From: Mycobacterium sp.
Lineage (GTDB): Bacteria; Actinomycetota; Actinomycetes; Mycobacteriales; Mycobacteriaceae
Length of the DNA: 64,000 bases
Assembly: GCA_020438865.1 (NCBI GenBank)
Contig: JAGQTU010000005.1
Coordinates: 60,186-124,185 of the forward strand
Direction of reading: 5' to 3'
A program made the translations under genes and the position numbers. Each line of letters starts with the position of its first letter. Within the stretch, counting starts at the first letter, position 1. The notes under the pieces are model-generated. The model had not been told where the DNA came from, did no database searches, and was given only the letters and a program-made list of their open reading frames with translations. This document shows positions 9,647-18,215 of the stretch, in pieces.

Positions 9647-10231
9647 ATGCCGACATGGGGTTGGGTATTGATCGCAGTGCTGGCCGTGATCGCCGTGGCG
9701 GCGATCGTCGTCGCGGCAAGGGCGACGGCCGGTCACCGGCGCACCGCACATCTGAAGCAGCATTTCGGACCGGAGTACGAGCGGCTGGTGGGGGAGTCCG
9801 GTGATCCCAGGGTCGCCGAGAACGAGCTGCTGGCCCGTCAGCAACGACGCAAGAAGCTCGACATCGTCGCGCTGAGCCCGGAAGCAGGGTCGCGCTACGA
9901 AGAGCAGTGGCATGTGGTGCAGACCGCGTTCATCGACAACCCCGCCCGAGCCGTTGCCGACGCGGATCGCCTGGTGGCCCTTGTCATGCGGGAACGCGGC
10001 TATCCGGTCGAGGATTTCGAGAGCAGGGCGGCCGACATCTCCGTCGATCACCCCGACGTCGTCGACAACTACCGCTCGGCCCACAGCATTCACCTGGCGC
10101 AGGAGCGCGCCGATGTCGGGACCGAACGCCAGCGCGAGGCGTTCGTCCACTACCGCGCGCTGTTCGACAAGCTGCTCACCACCGATCAGAAGACCACCGT
10201 TGAGAACAAGGCGAAGGAGAAGCAAGCATGA
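9647..10231 (+). CDS. membrane-anchored hypothetical protein
   Basis: Protein of 194 aa with one N-terminal transmembrane helix at about residues 5-25 (GWVLIAVLAVIAVAAIVVAA) followed by a soluble, charged, probably helical domain (YEEQWHVVQTAFIDNPARAV, then REAFVHYRALFDKLL). The soluble part resembles the protein of the next gene, which overlaps it by 4 bases (ATGA), so the pair looks like a duplication. An AGGAGG-type ribosome binding site (gaggaggtc) precedes the ATG. No enzymatic motif is visible. Confidence 0.7.
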   Translation: MPTWGWVLIAVLAVIAVAAIVVAARATAGHRRTAHLKQHFGPEYERLVGESGDPRVAENELLARQQRRKKLDIVALSPEAGSRYEEQWHVVQTAFIDNPARAVADADRLVALVMRERGYPVEDFESRAADISVDHPDVVDNYRSAHSIHLAQERADVGTERQREAFVHYRALFDKLLTTDQKTTVENKAKEKQA

Positions 10232-10653
10232 GCACACCGGAACAGCAGGCCGGGTTCGATCAGCAGCGCGACCTCGCGGACCCTGCGCCGGCGCACGTCC
10301 GCGACGATGCGGTGGGGCAGGCGGAAGCCGGCCATACCCACGCCGCCCAGCCCGAAGGCGCCCAAACCGAGGCGACCGCCAACGGCGAGTCGCTGTTCGG
10401 TGGCACCGACCTTGCCGGGCTGAAGGCTCGCTGGGATGACGTCCAGGCCGCGTTCGTCGACGATCCGCGGCAGTGTGTGCAGAAGGCCGACCACCTGGTT
10501 TCCGACGTGGTCGAGCGGCTGACCAGCGGCTTCGCCCAGGCCCGGACGCAGCTCGAGGAGCAGTGGTCACGCGGACAGGAGGCCTCGACCGAGGAACTGC
10601 GGGTTGCCCTCAAGCGCTATCGCGAGTTCTTCCAACGCCTGCTGTCGGTGTGA
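10228..10653 (+). CDS. soluble hypothetical protein paralogous to its upstream neighbour
   Basis: Protein of 141 aa. The first 50 residues are polar and low complexity (rich in Ala, Gln, Glu). The rest shares the pattern W-x2-VQxAF(I/V)D(N/D)P-x4-V-x2-AD-x-LV and a C-terminal YRxxFxxLL with the membrane-anchored protein upstream. It has no transmembrane segment, so the pair may be one membrane-bound and one cytosolic partner. Translationally coupled by an ATGA overlap. A hairpin follows at 10661-10686. Confidence 0.7.
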   Translation: MSTPEQQAGFDQQRDLADPAPAHVRDDAVGQAEAGHTHAAQPEGAQTEATANGESLFGGTDLAGLKARWDDVQAAFVDDPRQCVQKADHLVSDVVERLTSGFAQARTQLEEQWSRGQEASTEELRVALKRYREFFQRLLSV

Positions 10654-10660
10654 TGACCGT

Positions 10661-10686
10661 GGGCACGATGCCAAAAGGCATCGCCC
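10661..10686 (+). terminator. hairpin terminator candidate
   Basis: The sequence gggcacgatgcc, loop aaaa, ggcatcgccc forms a GC-rich stem with a two-base bulge. It starts 7 bases after the stop of the 141-aa gene. No U-tract follows, as is common for mycobacterial terminators. Confidence 0.5.
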
Positions 10687-10789
10687 GCAAACCCTTTCGC
10701 AACTGACAGCGCCGCTCGTCCTCGGCCGGCCGCTACGGGCCCCTGCCGCGCAGATGGACGTCGGCTGAAATCTTCCTGAATCGGGTTTC

Positions 10790-10819
10790 CTTTCAGTGTG
10801 ATTGGGGGCACACTGAAAG
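10790..10819. promoter_or_regulatory. perfect 11-bp inverted repeat upstream of a small ORF
   Basis: The arms CTTTCAGTGTG (10790-10800) and CACACTGAAAG (10809-10819) are exact reverse complements around an 8-base spacer. It lies 73 bases before the ATG of the 54-aa ORF in otherwise noncoding sequence. A 5'-UTR hairpin or a regulator binding site are both possible. Confidence 0.45.
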
Positions 10820-10892
10820 CCATCGGGGAAAATTATCGCGGAAGCAAGCCGCAGTCCGAACTGCACACCACTCCATGACCGGGGAACGTCTG

Positions 10893-11057
10893 ATGAGTGA
10901 TTCGTCTTACCGTCAAGAACTGCAAGCCTTTGCCGTCGAGCTCCGCAAGCTGGCTTATACGATGCCCGCCGGGCACGAAGATCGGCTACTTCACCTCAGT
11001 GAACGCATGGTCGGGCGCGCGCGTCAATTATTTCAGCTCGACGCGCACGCCATGTAA
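10893..11057 (+). CDS. small hypothetical protein, 54 aa
   Basis: The ORF begins MSDSSYRQELQAFAVELRKL and ends QLFQLDAHAM. It is helical, charged and lacks a signal or membrane segment. An in-frame ATG at 10875 adds six residues (MTGERL), but the 10893 start is preferred because of the GGGGAACG stretch a few bases upstream. It is monocistronic, convergent with the SDR gene, and preceded by a perfect inverted repeat. Size and composition would suit a small regulatory or partner protein; no family recognised. Confidence 0.5.
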   Translation: MSDSSYRQELQAFAVELRKLAYTMPAGHEDRLLHLSERMVGRARQLFQLDAHAM

Positions 11058-11061
11058 CTAG

Positions 11062-11100
11062 CCCTGCGCCTGAACGGCTCTATCCCTGCGCCTGAACGGC
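11062..11100. repeat. 22-bp tandem duplication at the SDR stop codon
   Basis: CCCTGCGCCTGAACGGC occurs at 11062-11078 and again at 11084-11100, a 22-bp step. The second copy encodes the last codons of the SDR gene; the first lies just beyond its stop. This is a recent small duplication in noncoding DNA with no visible effect on the protein. Confidence 0.8.
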
Positions 11101-11904
11101 GACGGGCTGCCACTGCTCCCAGTTCGCCAGCCGGCTCTCGTAGTCGGCGCGCGCGGTCTGCAACGGCGTCTCGCCGAAGAACACCCGCAGCGGCGGCTGC
11201 TCCGCGTCGACGACCTTCAGCAGCGCTGCGGCCGAGGCCTTCGGGTCGCCCGGCTTGGCCCACCGCTGCTTGCGCACCTCGGCCACCTGCTGGTGTAACT
11301 CGGCGTAGTCGGGCAGCGCGTCGGAGATCCTCGAAGACGGGCCGGACCAGTCGGTGTCGAAGCCGCCCGGCTCGATCAGCGTCACGTGGATACCGAACCC
11401 GGCGACCTCCTGGGCCAGCGACTGCGACAACCCCTCAAGGGCCCACTTCGAGGCGTGGTAGATGCCGACGAGCGGGAACGCCGTGATGCCACCGATCGAG
11501 GACACCTGGATGATGTGGCCGCTGCGCTGGGCCCGCAGGTACGGCAGCGCGGCCTGGGTCACCCACAGCGCGCCGAACAGGTTGGTCTCCATCTGGGCGC
11601 GGGCCTCGTCCTCGGTGAGCTCCTCGACGAAGCCGAAGTGTCCATAGCCGGCATTGTTGACCACGATGTCCAGCCGGCCGAAGTGGTCATGGGCGGCCTT
11701 GACCGCGGCGAAGTCGGCGTTCCGGTCGGTGACGTCCAGCGCGATCGGCAGCAGCGCGTCGCCGTACTTCTCCGCCAGGTCGGCCAGGGTGTCGGTGTTG
11801 CGGGCGGTCGCGGCGACCTTGTCGCCGCGCTCCAGGGCGGCGATCGCCCACTCCCGGCCGAAGCCGCGGGAGGTTCCGGTGATGAACCAGACTTTGTCGC
11901 TCAT
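11080..11904 (-). CDS. short-chain dehydrogenase/reductase
   Basis: Classical SDR of 274 aa. The NAD(P)-binding Rossmann motif is [12 protein letters not shown] near the N-terminus, NNAGYG follows, the catalytic Ser lies in IQVSSIGGI, and the YxxxK pair is in [10 protein letters not shown]. The ATG at 11904 is preferred over 11931 because it starts [10 protein letters not shown] and has an AAGAGGC site upstream. The substrate is unknown. It is divergent from menG, with 94 bp between starts. Confidence 0.88.
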   Translation of the reverse strand: MSDKVWFITGTSRGFGREWAIAALERGDKVAATARNTDTLADLAEKYGDALLPIALDVTDRNADFAAVKAAHDHFGRLDIVVNNAGYGHFGFVEELTEDEARAQMETNLFGALWVTQAALPYLRAQRSGHIIQVSSIGGITAFPLVGIYHASKWALEGLSQSLAQEVAGFGIHVTLIEPGGFDTDWSGPSSRISDALPDYAELHQQVAEVRKQRWAKPGDPKASAAALLKVVDAEQPPLRVFFGETPLQTARADYESRLANWEQWQPVAVQAQG

Positions 11905-11998
11905 TGATGCCTCTTCTCGTCGGCGGTCCACGGGTTACCAACGCCGCCCGGGGTTCCCCATTCCCGGCGCACGCAACTTCACAGGTAGCGTCGGCCTG

Positions 11999-12685
11999 GT
12001 GAGCCGCGCGTCCCTGGACAAGGATCCCCGTGACGTGGCGTCGATGTTCGACGCCGTGGCCCGCCGCTATGACATCACGAACACGGTGCTCTCGGCGGGT
12101 CAGGACCGGTATTGGCGGCGGGCCACCCGCCGGGCGCTGGACCTCGGGCCCGGCGACACCGTGCTGGATCTGGCCGCGGGCACCGCGGTGTCGACCGTCG
12201 AGCTGGCCAAGTCGGGGGCCTGGTGTGTGGCCGCCGACTTCTCGGTAGGCATGCTGCACGCCGGCGCGGTGCGCCCGGTTCCCAAGGTCGGCGCCGACGC
12301 CACCAAGCTGCCGTTCGCCGACGACTCGTTCGACGCGGTCACCATCAGCTTCGGTCTGCGCAACGTCGTCGACCACTCCGCGGGGCTGCGCGAGATGGCC
12401 CGCGTGACCAAGCCCGGCGGCCGGCTGGTGGTGTGCGAGTTCTCCACACCGGTGGTGCCGGTGTTCTCGACGGTCTACAAGGAGTACCTGATGCGGGCGC
12501 TGCCGCGGGTGGCGACCGCGGTGTCGAGCAACCCTGAGGCCTACGTCTATCTCGCCGAGTCCATCCGCGCCTGGCCGGACCAGGCCGAGCTGGCCCGCCG
12601 CATCGAGGCGGCGGGCTGGTCGCAGGTGCGCTGGCGCAATCTCACCGGCGGCATCGTCGCGCTGCATGCCGCCGTCAAGGCCTAG
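11999..12685 (+). CDS. menG: demethylmenaquinone methyltransferase
   Basis: SAM-dependent C-methyltransferase (UbiE/MenG family) that converts demethylmenaquinone to menaquinone. 228 aa. SAM motif I is [15 protein letters not shown]; the UbiE signatures are [13 protein letters not shown] near the N-terminus and [18 protein letters not shown] in the middle, with [18 protein letters not shown] further on. GTG start at 11999, since the longer upstream ORF runs through the SDR antisense. It occupies the same position relative to mgtA and menJ as in M. tuberculosis (Rv0558). Confidence 0.93.
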   Translation: MSRASLDKDPRDVASMFDAVARRYDITNTVLSAGQDRYWRRATRRALDLGPGDTVLDLAAGTAVSTVELAKSGAWCVAADFSVGMLHAGAVRPVPKVGADATKLPFADDSFDAVTISFGLRNVVDHSAGLREMARVTKPGGRLVVCEFSTPVVPVFSTVYKEYLMRALPRVATAVSSNPEAYVYLAESIRAWPDQAELARRIEAAGWSQVRWRNLTGGIVALHAAVKA

Positions 12686-12691
12686 TTCCCA

Positions 12692-12752
12692 CCGAACGTC
12701 ACACCAGAGCAGCGCTCACCGCCGAACGTCACACCAGAGCAGCGCTCGGCGG
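12692..12752. repeat. tandem 26-bp repeat forming an intergenic hairpin
   Basis: A 26-base unit starting CCGAACGTCACACCAGAGC occurs at 12692-12717 and 12722-12747, 30 bp apart. The second copy is bracketed by ccgccga (12719-12725) and tcggcgg (12746-12752), which can pair, and each unit contains GAGC-agc-GCTC. It separates convergent menG and the phytoene-desaturase-like gene, so a bidirectional terminator is plausible. Confidence 0.7.
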
Positions 12753-12758
12753 AAAGGC

Positions 12759-14324
12759 CTACCGTCCCGCGTCGGCCAGCACCTGGTAGCCGGCGTTGTA
12801 GCCCGGGATGAACGTGATGCCCGGTCCGCCGTGGCAGCCCGCCCCACCGAGGTAGAGGCCCTCGATCGGGATCGGCTCGTCGAGAAAACCCTTGGGCCCC
12901 GGCCGGTTCGGGCCCATCAGCTCGGGCTGCAGCAGCCCGTGGCAGAAGTCGCCGTTGGGCGCACCGAACATGGTGTTCATGTGGTACGGCGCGAACGTGA
13001 TGTTGCGGATGAGGATGTCCTTGAAGTTCGGCGCGTACTTGGTGATCTTGTCGATGACGACCTGCGCCATCTCGTTCTTGAGGTGGCCGTGCTGCTCGCG
13101 GGGCGCCTCGGTGGGGAAGGCGTAGGCGTAGACGCTGGCGGCGTGCTTGCCCTCCGGCGCCATCTCCGGATCGCCGACCGTCGGGATCTGGATCGACATC
13201 GCGGGGTTGTCCGGGACGACGCCGAACCGGCAGTTGTCCCATTGCCGCTGCTGGGTTTCCGGCGAGCCGAACATGCCGACCGACATCTGCATGCCGGGCT
13301 CGTTGAGGAACTCGTACGGCGCCGCGTACTGCGGCAGCCCGTCCAGGGCGAAGTGGATCTGCAGGTAGGAGCCGCGGTGGTCGCGGCCGCCGAGACGGGT
13401 CACCAGCGACGACGGAAGGTATTCGGCGCCAACCAGATCCAGCAGCGTGGTGTCCGGGGCCAGGTTGGAGATGACGACGGGCGCGCTGATGGTCGCCCCG
13501 TCCTTGAGTCGCACGCCGGTCACTCGAGAATCCTCGACGAGGATCTTCTCGACCTTGGCGCGGTAGCGGATCTCGCCTGCCGCCTCGAGGTACAGCTTCT
13601 TGAGGTGATCGGACAGCGCGCCGATACCGCCCTTGATCTTCGACGTCATCTGGCCGCCCTCTTCGGGAATGGCCAGCGCGAACGCCAAACACGTTGCGCT
13701 GCCGGGGGTGTAGGGCCCGCGGTAGGTGGAGTTCACCGCCAGGAACGCCAGCATGCCGCGGATCACGGCGTGCCGCTCCTTGTCCGGGACGTAGCGGTCG
13801 ATGACGTCCATCGCCGAGCCGAACAGCATGTCGTGGATGGCCTGGCGCTCGTTCTCGTCGGCGGCGCAGGCGTACATCTCGTCGATGGTCTTCGGCGGCT
13901 CCAGCGCGTCGAAGCGGCCCAACGCCTTTCGCGGCCCGGTGGCCCAGCCGTAGAGCGAGGCCATCCCCATGACCGCGTCCATGCCGTGCTTCTCGGTCAT
14001 CTCGGTCATCATCTTCATCGGGTCGTGGTGAAACACCATCGGCTCTTCGCCGTTCTCGCCGATGTTGACCGACATGATCTCGTTCTCGATGGTCGGCAGC
14101 GCGTCCAGGCCGAGCTCGCTGTTGATCTTGGGCGCGGTGGGGAAGCGCACCGAGCCGGCGATCTCGTACTTGAAGCCGTCGATCAGCTCGACGGTGGCCG
14201 CCATGCCGCCGCTGTAGGTGTTCTGCTCCAGGCACAGCGTGCGCAGCCCCGCCCGTTGCAGCACCGCGGCCGCGGTCAGCCCGTTGTGTCCGGCCCCCAC
14301 GATGATGGCGTCGTAGTCAGTCAT
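12759..14324 (-). CDS. FAD-dependent phytoene desaturase/PYROXD2-like oxidoreductase
   Basis: Flavoprotein of 521 aa. The N-terminal FAD site is AIIVGAGHNGLTAAAVLQRA and is followed by GGMAATVELIDGFKYEIAG, typical of the carotenoid-desaturase/PYROXD2 group (COG1233). A second conserved region is IKGGIGALSDHLKKL. The C-terminal FAD-binding part is GLYLGGAGCHGGPGITFIPG. It probably desaturates or oxidises a hydrophobic substrate, which is not identifiable. It is divergent from a TetR gene, with a candidate operator in the 73-bp gap. Confidence 0.85.
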   Translation of the reverse strand: MTDYDAIIVGAGHNGLTAAAVLQRAGLRTLCLEQNTYSGGMAATVELIDGFKYEIAGSVRFPTAPKINSELGLDALPTIENEIMSVNIGENGEEPMVFHHDPMKMMTEMTEKHGMDAVMGMASLYGWATGPRKALGRFDALEPPKTIDEMYACAADENERQAIHDMLFGSAMDVIDRYVPDKERHAVIRGMLAFLAVNSTYRGPYTPGSATCLAFALAIPEEGGQMTSKIKGGIGALSDHLKKLYLEAAGEIRYRAKVEKILVEDSRVTGVRLKDGATISAPVVISNLAPDTTLLDLVGAEYLPSSLVTRLGGRDHRGSYLQIHFALDGLPQYAAPYEFLNEPGMQMSVGMFGSPETQQRQWDNCRFGVVPDNPAMSIQIPTVGDPEMAPEGKHAASVYAYAFPTEAPREQHGHLKNEMAQVVIDKITKYAPNFKDILIRNITFAPYHMNTMFGAPNGDFCHGLLQPELMGPNRPGPKGFLDEPIPIEGLYLGGAGCHGGPGITFIPGYNAGYQVLADAGR

Positions 14325-14342
14325 GCGGCGCAGCTTATGTCA

Positions 14343-14371
14343 GTAATGACGCAATTACGACGGTAATGACG
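14343..14371. promoter_or_regulatory. candidate TetR operator
   Basis: An inverted repeat GTAAT-N6-ATTAC (14343-14347 and 14354-14358) is followed by a second copy of GTAATGACG at 14363-14371, 20 bp from the first. It is AT-rich against the background and lies in the 73-bp gap between the divergent oxidoreductase and TetR genes, where a TetR repressor would control both promoters. Confidence 0.5.
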
Positions 14372-14397
14372 AATTTTTGGGTTACGATCGGCGGACC

Positions 14398-14991
14398 ATG
14401 TCCGGCAACCTGCATGAACGGCGCAGCCGCAGCACCCGCGAGGCGCTGCGCCGGGTCGCGCTGGACCGGTTCGCCCAGGACGGGTTCGCCAACGTCACCG
14501 TCGCCGAGCTCGCCGAGGAGGCGGGCGTCACCCAGCGCACCTTCTTCCGGCATTTCCCCACCAAGGAAGCGGTGCTGTTCGCCGACTACGAGACCCACTT
14601 CGAGTGGTTCGCCGAGGCGCTGGAGCGCCGGCCGCAGAACGAGCCGCTGTTCGACGCGGTGCTGGCCGCGATGGACAGCTTCCCGCACGACGTCGAGGTG
14701 GTGCGGCAGGCCGCGCTGGCACGGGCCAGCCTGATCGACGGTGACCGCGCGGCCGGGCACATCCGGCTGGTGCAGGCCTCGTTCGCCGCGGTGATCACCG
14801 ATTTCGTTCGCGACCGCTACCGCCACGTGCCCGACGTCGACCTGGTGGCCGAGGTGGCCGGGGCGACGGTGGCCGCCGCGCTGATCGTCGCGACGGAGAA
14901 GTGGGGTCGCGACAAGTGCGAGAGCGACCTGTCCGCGCTGTCCGCGGAAAGTCTCGCCCTGCTCAGGTCGGGCCTCGCGCCACTCAACTGA
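14398..14991 (+). CDS. TetR/AcrR-family transcriptional regulator
   Basis: Repressor of 197 aa. The N-terminal helix-turn-helix is VTVAELAEEAGVTQRTFFRH, followed by FPTKEAVLFADYE, the usual TetR hallmark. The ATG at 14398 starts MSGNLHERRSRSTREALRR; an upstream codon at 14377 would run into the promoter. The C-terminal ligand domain is undefined. It is divergent from the flavin oxidoreductase it probably regulates. Its last 8 bases overlap the end of menJ on the opposite strand. Confidence 0.88.
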   Translation: MSGNLHERRSRSTREALRRVALDRFAQDGFANVTVAELAEEAGVTQRTFFRHFPTKEAVLFADYETHFEWFAEALERRPQNEPLFDAVLAAMDSFPHDVEVVRQAALARASLIDGDRAAGHIRLVQASFAAVITDFVRDRYRHVPDVDLVAEVAGATVAAALIVATEKWGRDKCESDLSALSAESLALLRSGLAPLN

Positions 14992-16204
14992 AAGGCTTGC
15001 GGCGGTCCAGGATTCGTGAACCGTAGCCCGCCGAGCGCCACACCCTCGCCACCCAGTCGGCGTCCTCGTCGGTGACCAGGTTGCCCATCACCCGCACCGC
15101 CAGTGCCATCAGCCGCGTCGAGCGCATGGCCACCGGTCCGGTCAGCGGCAGGAAGCGCGGCAGCGTCAGCAGCAGCCCCAGCCGGCGGGCCACCGAGAAC
15201 CCGCGCGCGTAGTGGTCCTGCAGCAGCGCCGGCCAGGCGGTCGCGAGGTCCGGGGAGCCGAGCATCTCGGCGGCCAGCCGGCCGGTCTCCAGCCCGTAGT
15301 CGATGCCCTCGCCGTTGAGCGGGTTGACGCAGGCGGCGGCGTCGCCGATCAGCACCCAGTTCGGCCCGGCCACCCCGGACACCGCACCGCCCATCGGCAG
15401 CAGCGCCGAGGACACCGCGCGCGGTGGCCCCTCGAAGCCCCACGACGACCGCTTGAGGTCGGTGTAGTGCTTGATCAGCGGGCGCAGCGCGATGTCGGCG
15501 GGTCGCTTGGCGGTGGCCAGCGCGCCGACGCCGATGTTCACCTCGCCGTTGCCCAGCGGGAAGATCCAGCCGTAACCCGGCAGCACCTGGCCGTCGACGG
15601 AACGCAGCTCCAGGTCCGAGGAGATCCACGGCTCGTCGGCCCGCGGCGAGGCCAGATAGCCGCGGGCGGCCACCCCGTACACCGTCTCCTGATGCCACTG
15701 CCGGCCCAGTGCCCGGCCGAACGTCGAGCGGGCCCCGTCCGCCACGATCAGCGAACCGCACCGCACCCGCGATCCGTCGGCCAGCACCACCGCGGATACC
15801 CGGCCCGCGGAATCCCGGTCGGCGTCGACGGCCTTGACCCCGAGCAGCATCGCCGCCCCGGAGTCCTCGGCGACCTTGCGGATCCGGTCGTCGAGCTCGG
15901 TCCGCGGCACCGCCGAGCCCCACCCGGGAAACGACGGCCCGGGCCACGGCACCTCGACGGCCGCGCCGAACCCGGACAGCCGCAGCCCGTGGTGGCGGAT
16001 GTGCGCGTCAAGCCAGTCACCCAGGCCGAGGCGCTGCAGCTCGAGGACGGCCCGCGGGGTCAGCCCGTCGCCGCAGGCCTTGTCCCGGGGGAATTCGGCG
16101 GAGTCGATGACGAGCACCTCGCGCCCGGCGCGGGCGGCCCAGGCCGCGGCGGCCGAACCGGCCGGTCCGGCTCCGACGATGACCACGTCAGCGTGCCTGT
16201 CCAC
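14984..16204 (-). CDS. menJ: menaquinone reductase (geranylgeranyl reductase family)
   Basis: FAD-dependent reductase that saturates one isoprene unit of mycobacterial menaquinone to give MK-9(H2). 406 aa, the length I recall for M. tuberculosis MenJ (Rv0561c). The FAD motif is VVIVGAGPAGSAAAAWAARA; then DSAEFPRDKACGDGLTPRAV, the conserved Cys-containing GGR signature, and WVLIGDAAACVNPLNGEGI. GTG start at 16204. It is divergent from the polyprenyl diphosphate synthase gene (20 bp between starts), so both share one promoter region. Confidence 0.92.
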   Translation of the reverse strand: MDRHADVVIVGAGPAGSAAAAWAARAGREVLVIDSAEFPRDKACGDGLTPRAVLELQRLGLGDWLDAHIRHHGLRLSGFGAAVEVPWPGPSFPGWGSAVPRTELDDRIRKVAEDSGAAMLLGVKAVDADRDSAGRVSAVVLADGSRVRCGSLIVADGARSTFGRALGRQWHQETVYGVAARGYLASPRADEPWISSDLELRSVDGQVLPGYGWIFPLGNGEVNIGVGALATAKRPADIALRPLIKHYTDLKRSSWGFEGPPRAVSSALLPMGGAVSGVAGPNWVLIGDAAACVNPLNGEGIDYGLETGRLAAEMLGSPDLATAWPALLQDHYARGFSVARRLGLLLTLPRFLPLTGPVAMRSTRLMALAVRVMGNLVTDEDADWVARVWRSAGYGSRILDRRKPFS

Positions 16205-16224
16205 CCCCCCAGTATGTTGGCAGG

Positions 16225-17232
16225 GTGAGTACACCGGCGACCGTGGTAGCGGGGGTGGACTTCGGCGACCCGGTCTTCGCGCAGAACGTGCGCGACGCGG
16301 TGGGCCGCATCGAGGAGCTCATGAGCACCGAACTGCGCGGCGGCGACGAGCTGATGACCGAGGCCGTGGTGCACCTGTTCGAGGCCGGCGGCAAGCGGTT
16401 CCGGCCGCTGTTCACGGTGCTGTCCGCCCAGATCGGCCCCCGGCCGGACTGCTGGGAGGTCACCGTCGCCGGGGCGGTCATCGAGCTGGTGCACCTGGCC
16501 ACGCTGTACCACGACGACGTCATGGACGAGGCGCAGCTGCGCCGCGGCGCCCCGAGCGCCAACGCCCGCTGGGGCAACAACATCGCGATCCTGGCCGGCG
16601 ACTACCTGTTCGCGACGGCCTCGCGGCTGGTGTCGCAGCTCGGCCCGGACGCGGTGCGGATCATCGCCGAGACCTTCGCCGAACTGGTCACCGGCCAGAT
16701 GCGGGAGACCAAGGGTGCGGCCGCGGGTATCGACCCGATCGAGCACTACCTGCGGGTGGTGTACGAGAAGACGGCCTGCCTGATCGCGGCGTCCGGGCAG
16801 TTCGGCGCCACCTTCTCCGGGGCCACCGACGACCAGATCGAACGGCTGTCCCGCCTCGGCGGCATCGTCGGCACCGCATTCCAGATCTCCGACGACATCA
16901 TCGATATCGACAGCGAGCCGGACGAGTCCGGCAAGCTGCCCGGCACCGACCTGCGCGAAGGCGTGCACACCCTGCCGGTGCTGTTCGCGCTGAGCGAGAC
17001 CGGCCCGGGCGCCGACCGGCTGCGGGAGCTGCTGAAGGGCCCGATCGAGGACGAAGATCTGCTGGCCGAGGCGCTGACGCTGCTGCGCGCATCCAGCGGC
17101 ATCGCCAACGCCAAGGCCACCGTGCAGAAGTACGCCGAGCAGGCCGGCGAGGAACTGGCCGGGCTGCCCGACGTGCCCGGTCGCCGCGCCCTGGCCTCGC
17201 TGGTCGACTACACGATCAACCGGCACGGCTGA
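16225..17232 (+). CDS. grcC1: polyprenyl diphosphate synthase
   Basis: Trans-isoprenyl diphosphate synthase of 335 aa. It contains GGKRFRP for IPP binding, the first Asp-rich motif in LYHDDVMDEAQLRRG, and the second in FQISDDIIDID. These are the Mg2+-diphosphate sites for chain elongation. By position beside menJ it should make the menaquinone side chain or a related prenyl diphosphate; product length cannot be read reliably. GTG start at 16225. In M. tuberculosis the equivalent gene is grcC1 (Rv0562). Confidence 0.9.
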   Translation: MSTPATVVAGVDFGDPVFAQNVRDAVGRIEELMSTELRGGDELMTEAVVHLFEAGGKRFRPLFTVLSAQIGPRPDCWEVTVAGAVIELVHLATLYHDDVMDEAQLRRGAPSANARWGNNIAILAGDYLFATASRLVSQLGPDAVRIIAETFAELVTGQMRETKGAAAGIDPIEHYLRVVYEKTACLIAASGQFGATFSGATDDQIERLSRLGGIVGTAFQISDDIIDIDSEPDESGKLPGTDLREGVHTLPVLFALSETGPGADRLRELLKGPIEDEDLLAEALTLLRASSGIANAKATVQKYAEQAGEELAGLPDVPGRRALASLVDYTINRHG

Positions 17233-17301
17233 GCGCCGGTTCGGAACCTTCGGGCACTACGCGGGCGTTAGTCTCGCGGAGAACTGTTCGTAGGAGGACT
17301 T

Positions 17302-18165
17302 GTGACCTGGCATCCGACCACCAACCGGATCAAGACGTTCGTGCTGCTCGTCGGCATGTCCGCCTTCATCGTGTTCCTGGGCTCGCTGTTCGGCCGCAAC
17401 ATCATGTTCCTGGCGCTGATCTTCGCCATCGGCATGAACGTCTACGTCTACTTCAACTCCGACAAGCTGGCGCTGCGGGCCATGCACGCCCAGCCGATCA
17501 CCGAGGTGCAGGCCCCGCAGATCCACGCGATCGTGCGCGAGCTGGCCACCACCGCCCACCAGCCGATGCCGCGGCTCTACATCAGCGACACCGCCAACCC
17601 AAACGCGTTCGCCACCGGACGCAACCCGCGCAACGCCGCCGTCTGCGTGACCACCGGCATCCTGGACCTGCTCAGCGAGCGGGAACTGCGCGCCGTGCTG
17701 GGCCACGAGCTGTCGCACGTCTACAACCGCGACATCCTGATCTCCTGTGTGGCCGGCGCGCTGGCGTCGGTCGTGACGGCGCTGGCCAACATGGCGATGT
17801 TCGCCGGGGCGTTCGGCGGTAACCGCGAGGGCGGGACCAATCCGCTTGCGCTGCTGCTGGTTTCGCTGCTCGGCCCGATCGCGGCCACGCTGATCCGGCT
17901 CGCGGTGTCCCGCTCGCGGGAGTACCAGGCCGACGAGTCCGGCGCCGAGCTATCCGGTGATCCGCTGGCGCTGGCCTCGGCGCTGCGCAAGATCAGCGGC
18001 GGGGTGGAGGCGGCGCCGCTGCCGCCCAACCCGCAGCTGGCCGACCAGGCGCACCTGATGATCGCCAGCCCGTTCCGTTCGGGTGAGCGCATCGGCAAGC
18101 TGTTCTCCACCCACCCGCCGATCCCGGACCGGATCGCGCGGCTGGAGAGGATGGCCGGGCACTAG
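17302..18165 (+). CDS. htpX: membrane zinc metalloprotease HtpX
   Basis: M48B integral-membrane protease for quality control of membrane proteins, 287 aa. The zinc site HExxH is in [14 protein letters not shown] and the third ligand region is [13 protein letters not shown]. Hydrophobic helices lie at about residues 10-50 ([19 protein letters not shown] and following) and about 150-200. GTG start at 17302 with aggagg 6-11 bases upstream. It follows the prenyl synthase by 69 bp, as in M. tuberculosis Rv0563. Confidence 0.93.
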   Translation: MTWHPTTNRIKTFVLLVGMSAFIVFLGSLFGRNIMFLALIFAIGMNVYVYFNSDKLALRAMHAQPITEVQAPQIHAIVRELATTAHQPMPRLYISDTANPNAFATGRNPRNAAVCVTTGILDLLSERELRAVLGHELSHVYNRDILISCVAGALASVVTALANMAMFAGAFGGNREGGTNPLALLLVSLLGPIAATLIRLAVSRSREYQADESGAELSGDPLALASALRKISGGVEAAPLPPNPQLADQAHLMIASPFRSGERIGKLFSTHPPIPDRIARLERMAGH

Positions 18166-18215
18166 CGCGCAGCGGTACCCATGCGCTGAAAGTGGCTGTT
18201 GCGTATGGTGTGCAG

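Noticed and set aside
12666-14366. 566-codon + strand ORF opposite the FAD oxidoreductase
   Set aside because: Antisense shadow; the minus strand has the FAD motifs.
15212-16228. 338-codon + strand ORF opposite menJ
   Set aside because: Antisense of menJ with no recognisable domain.
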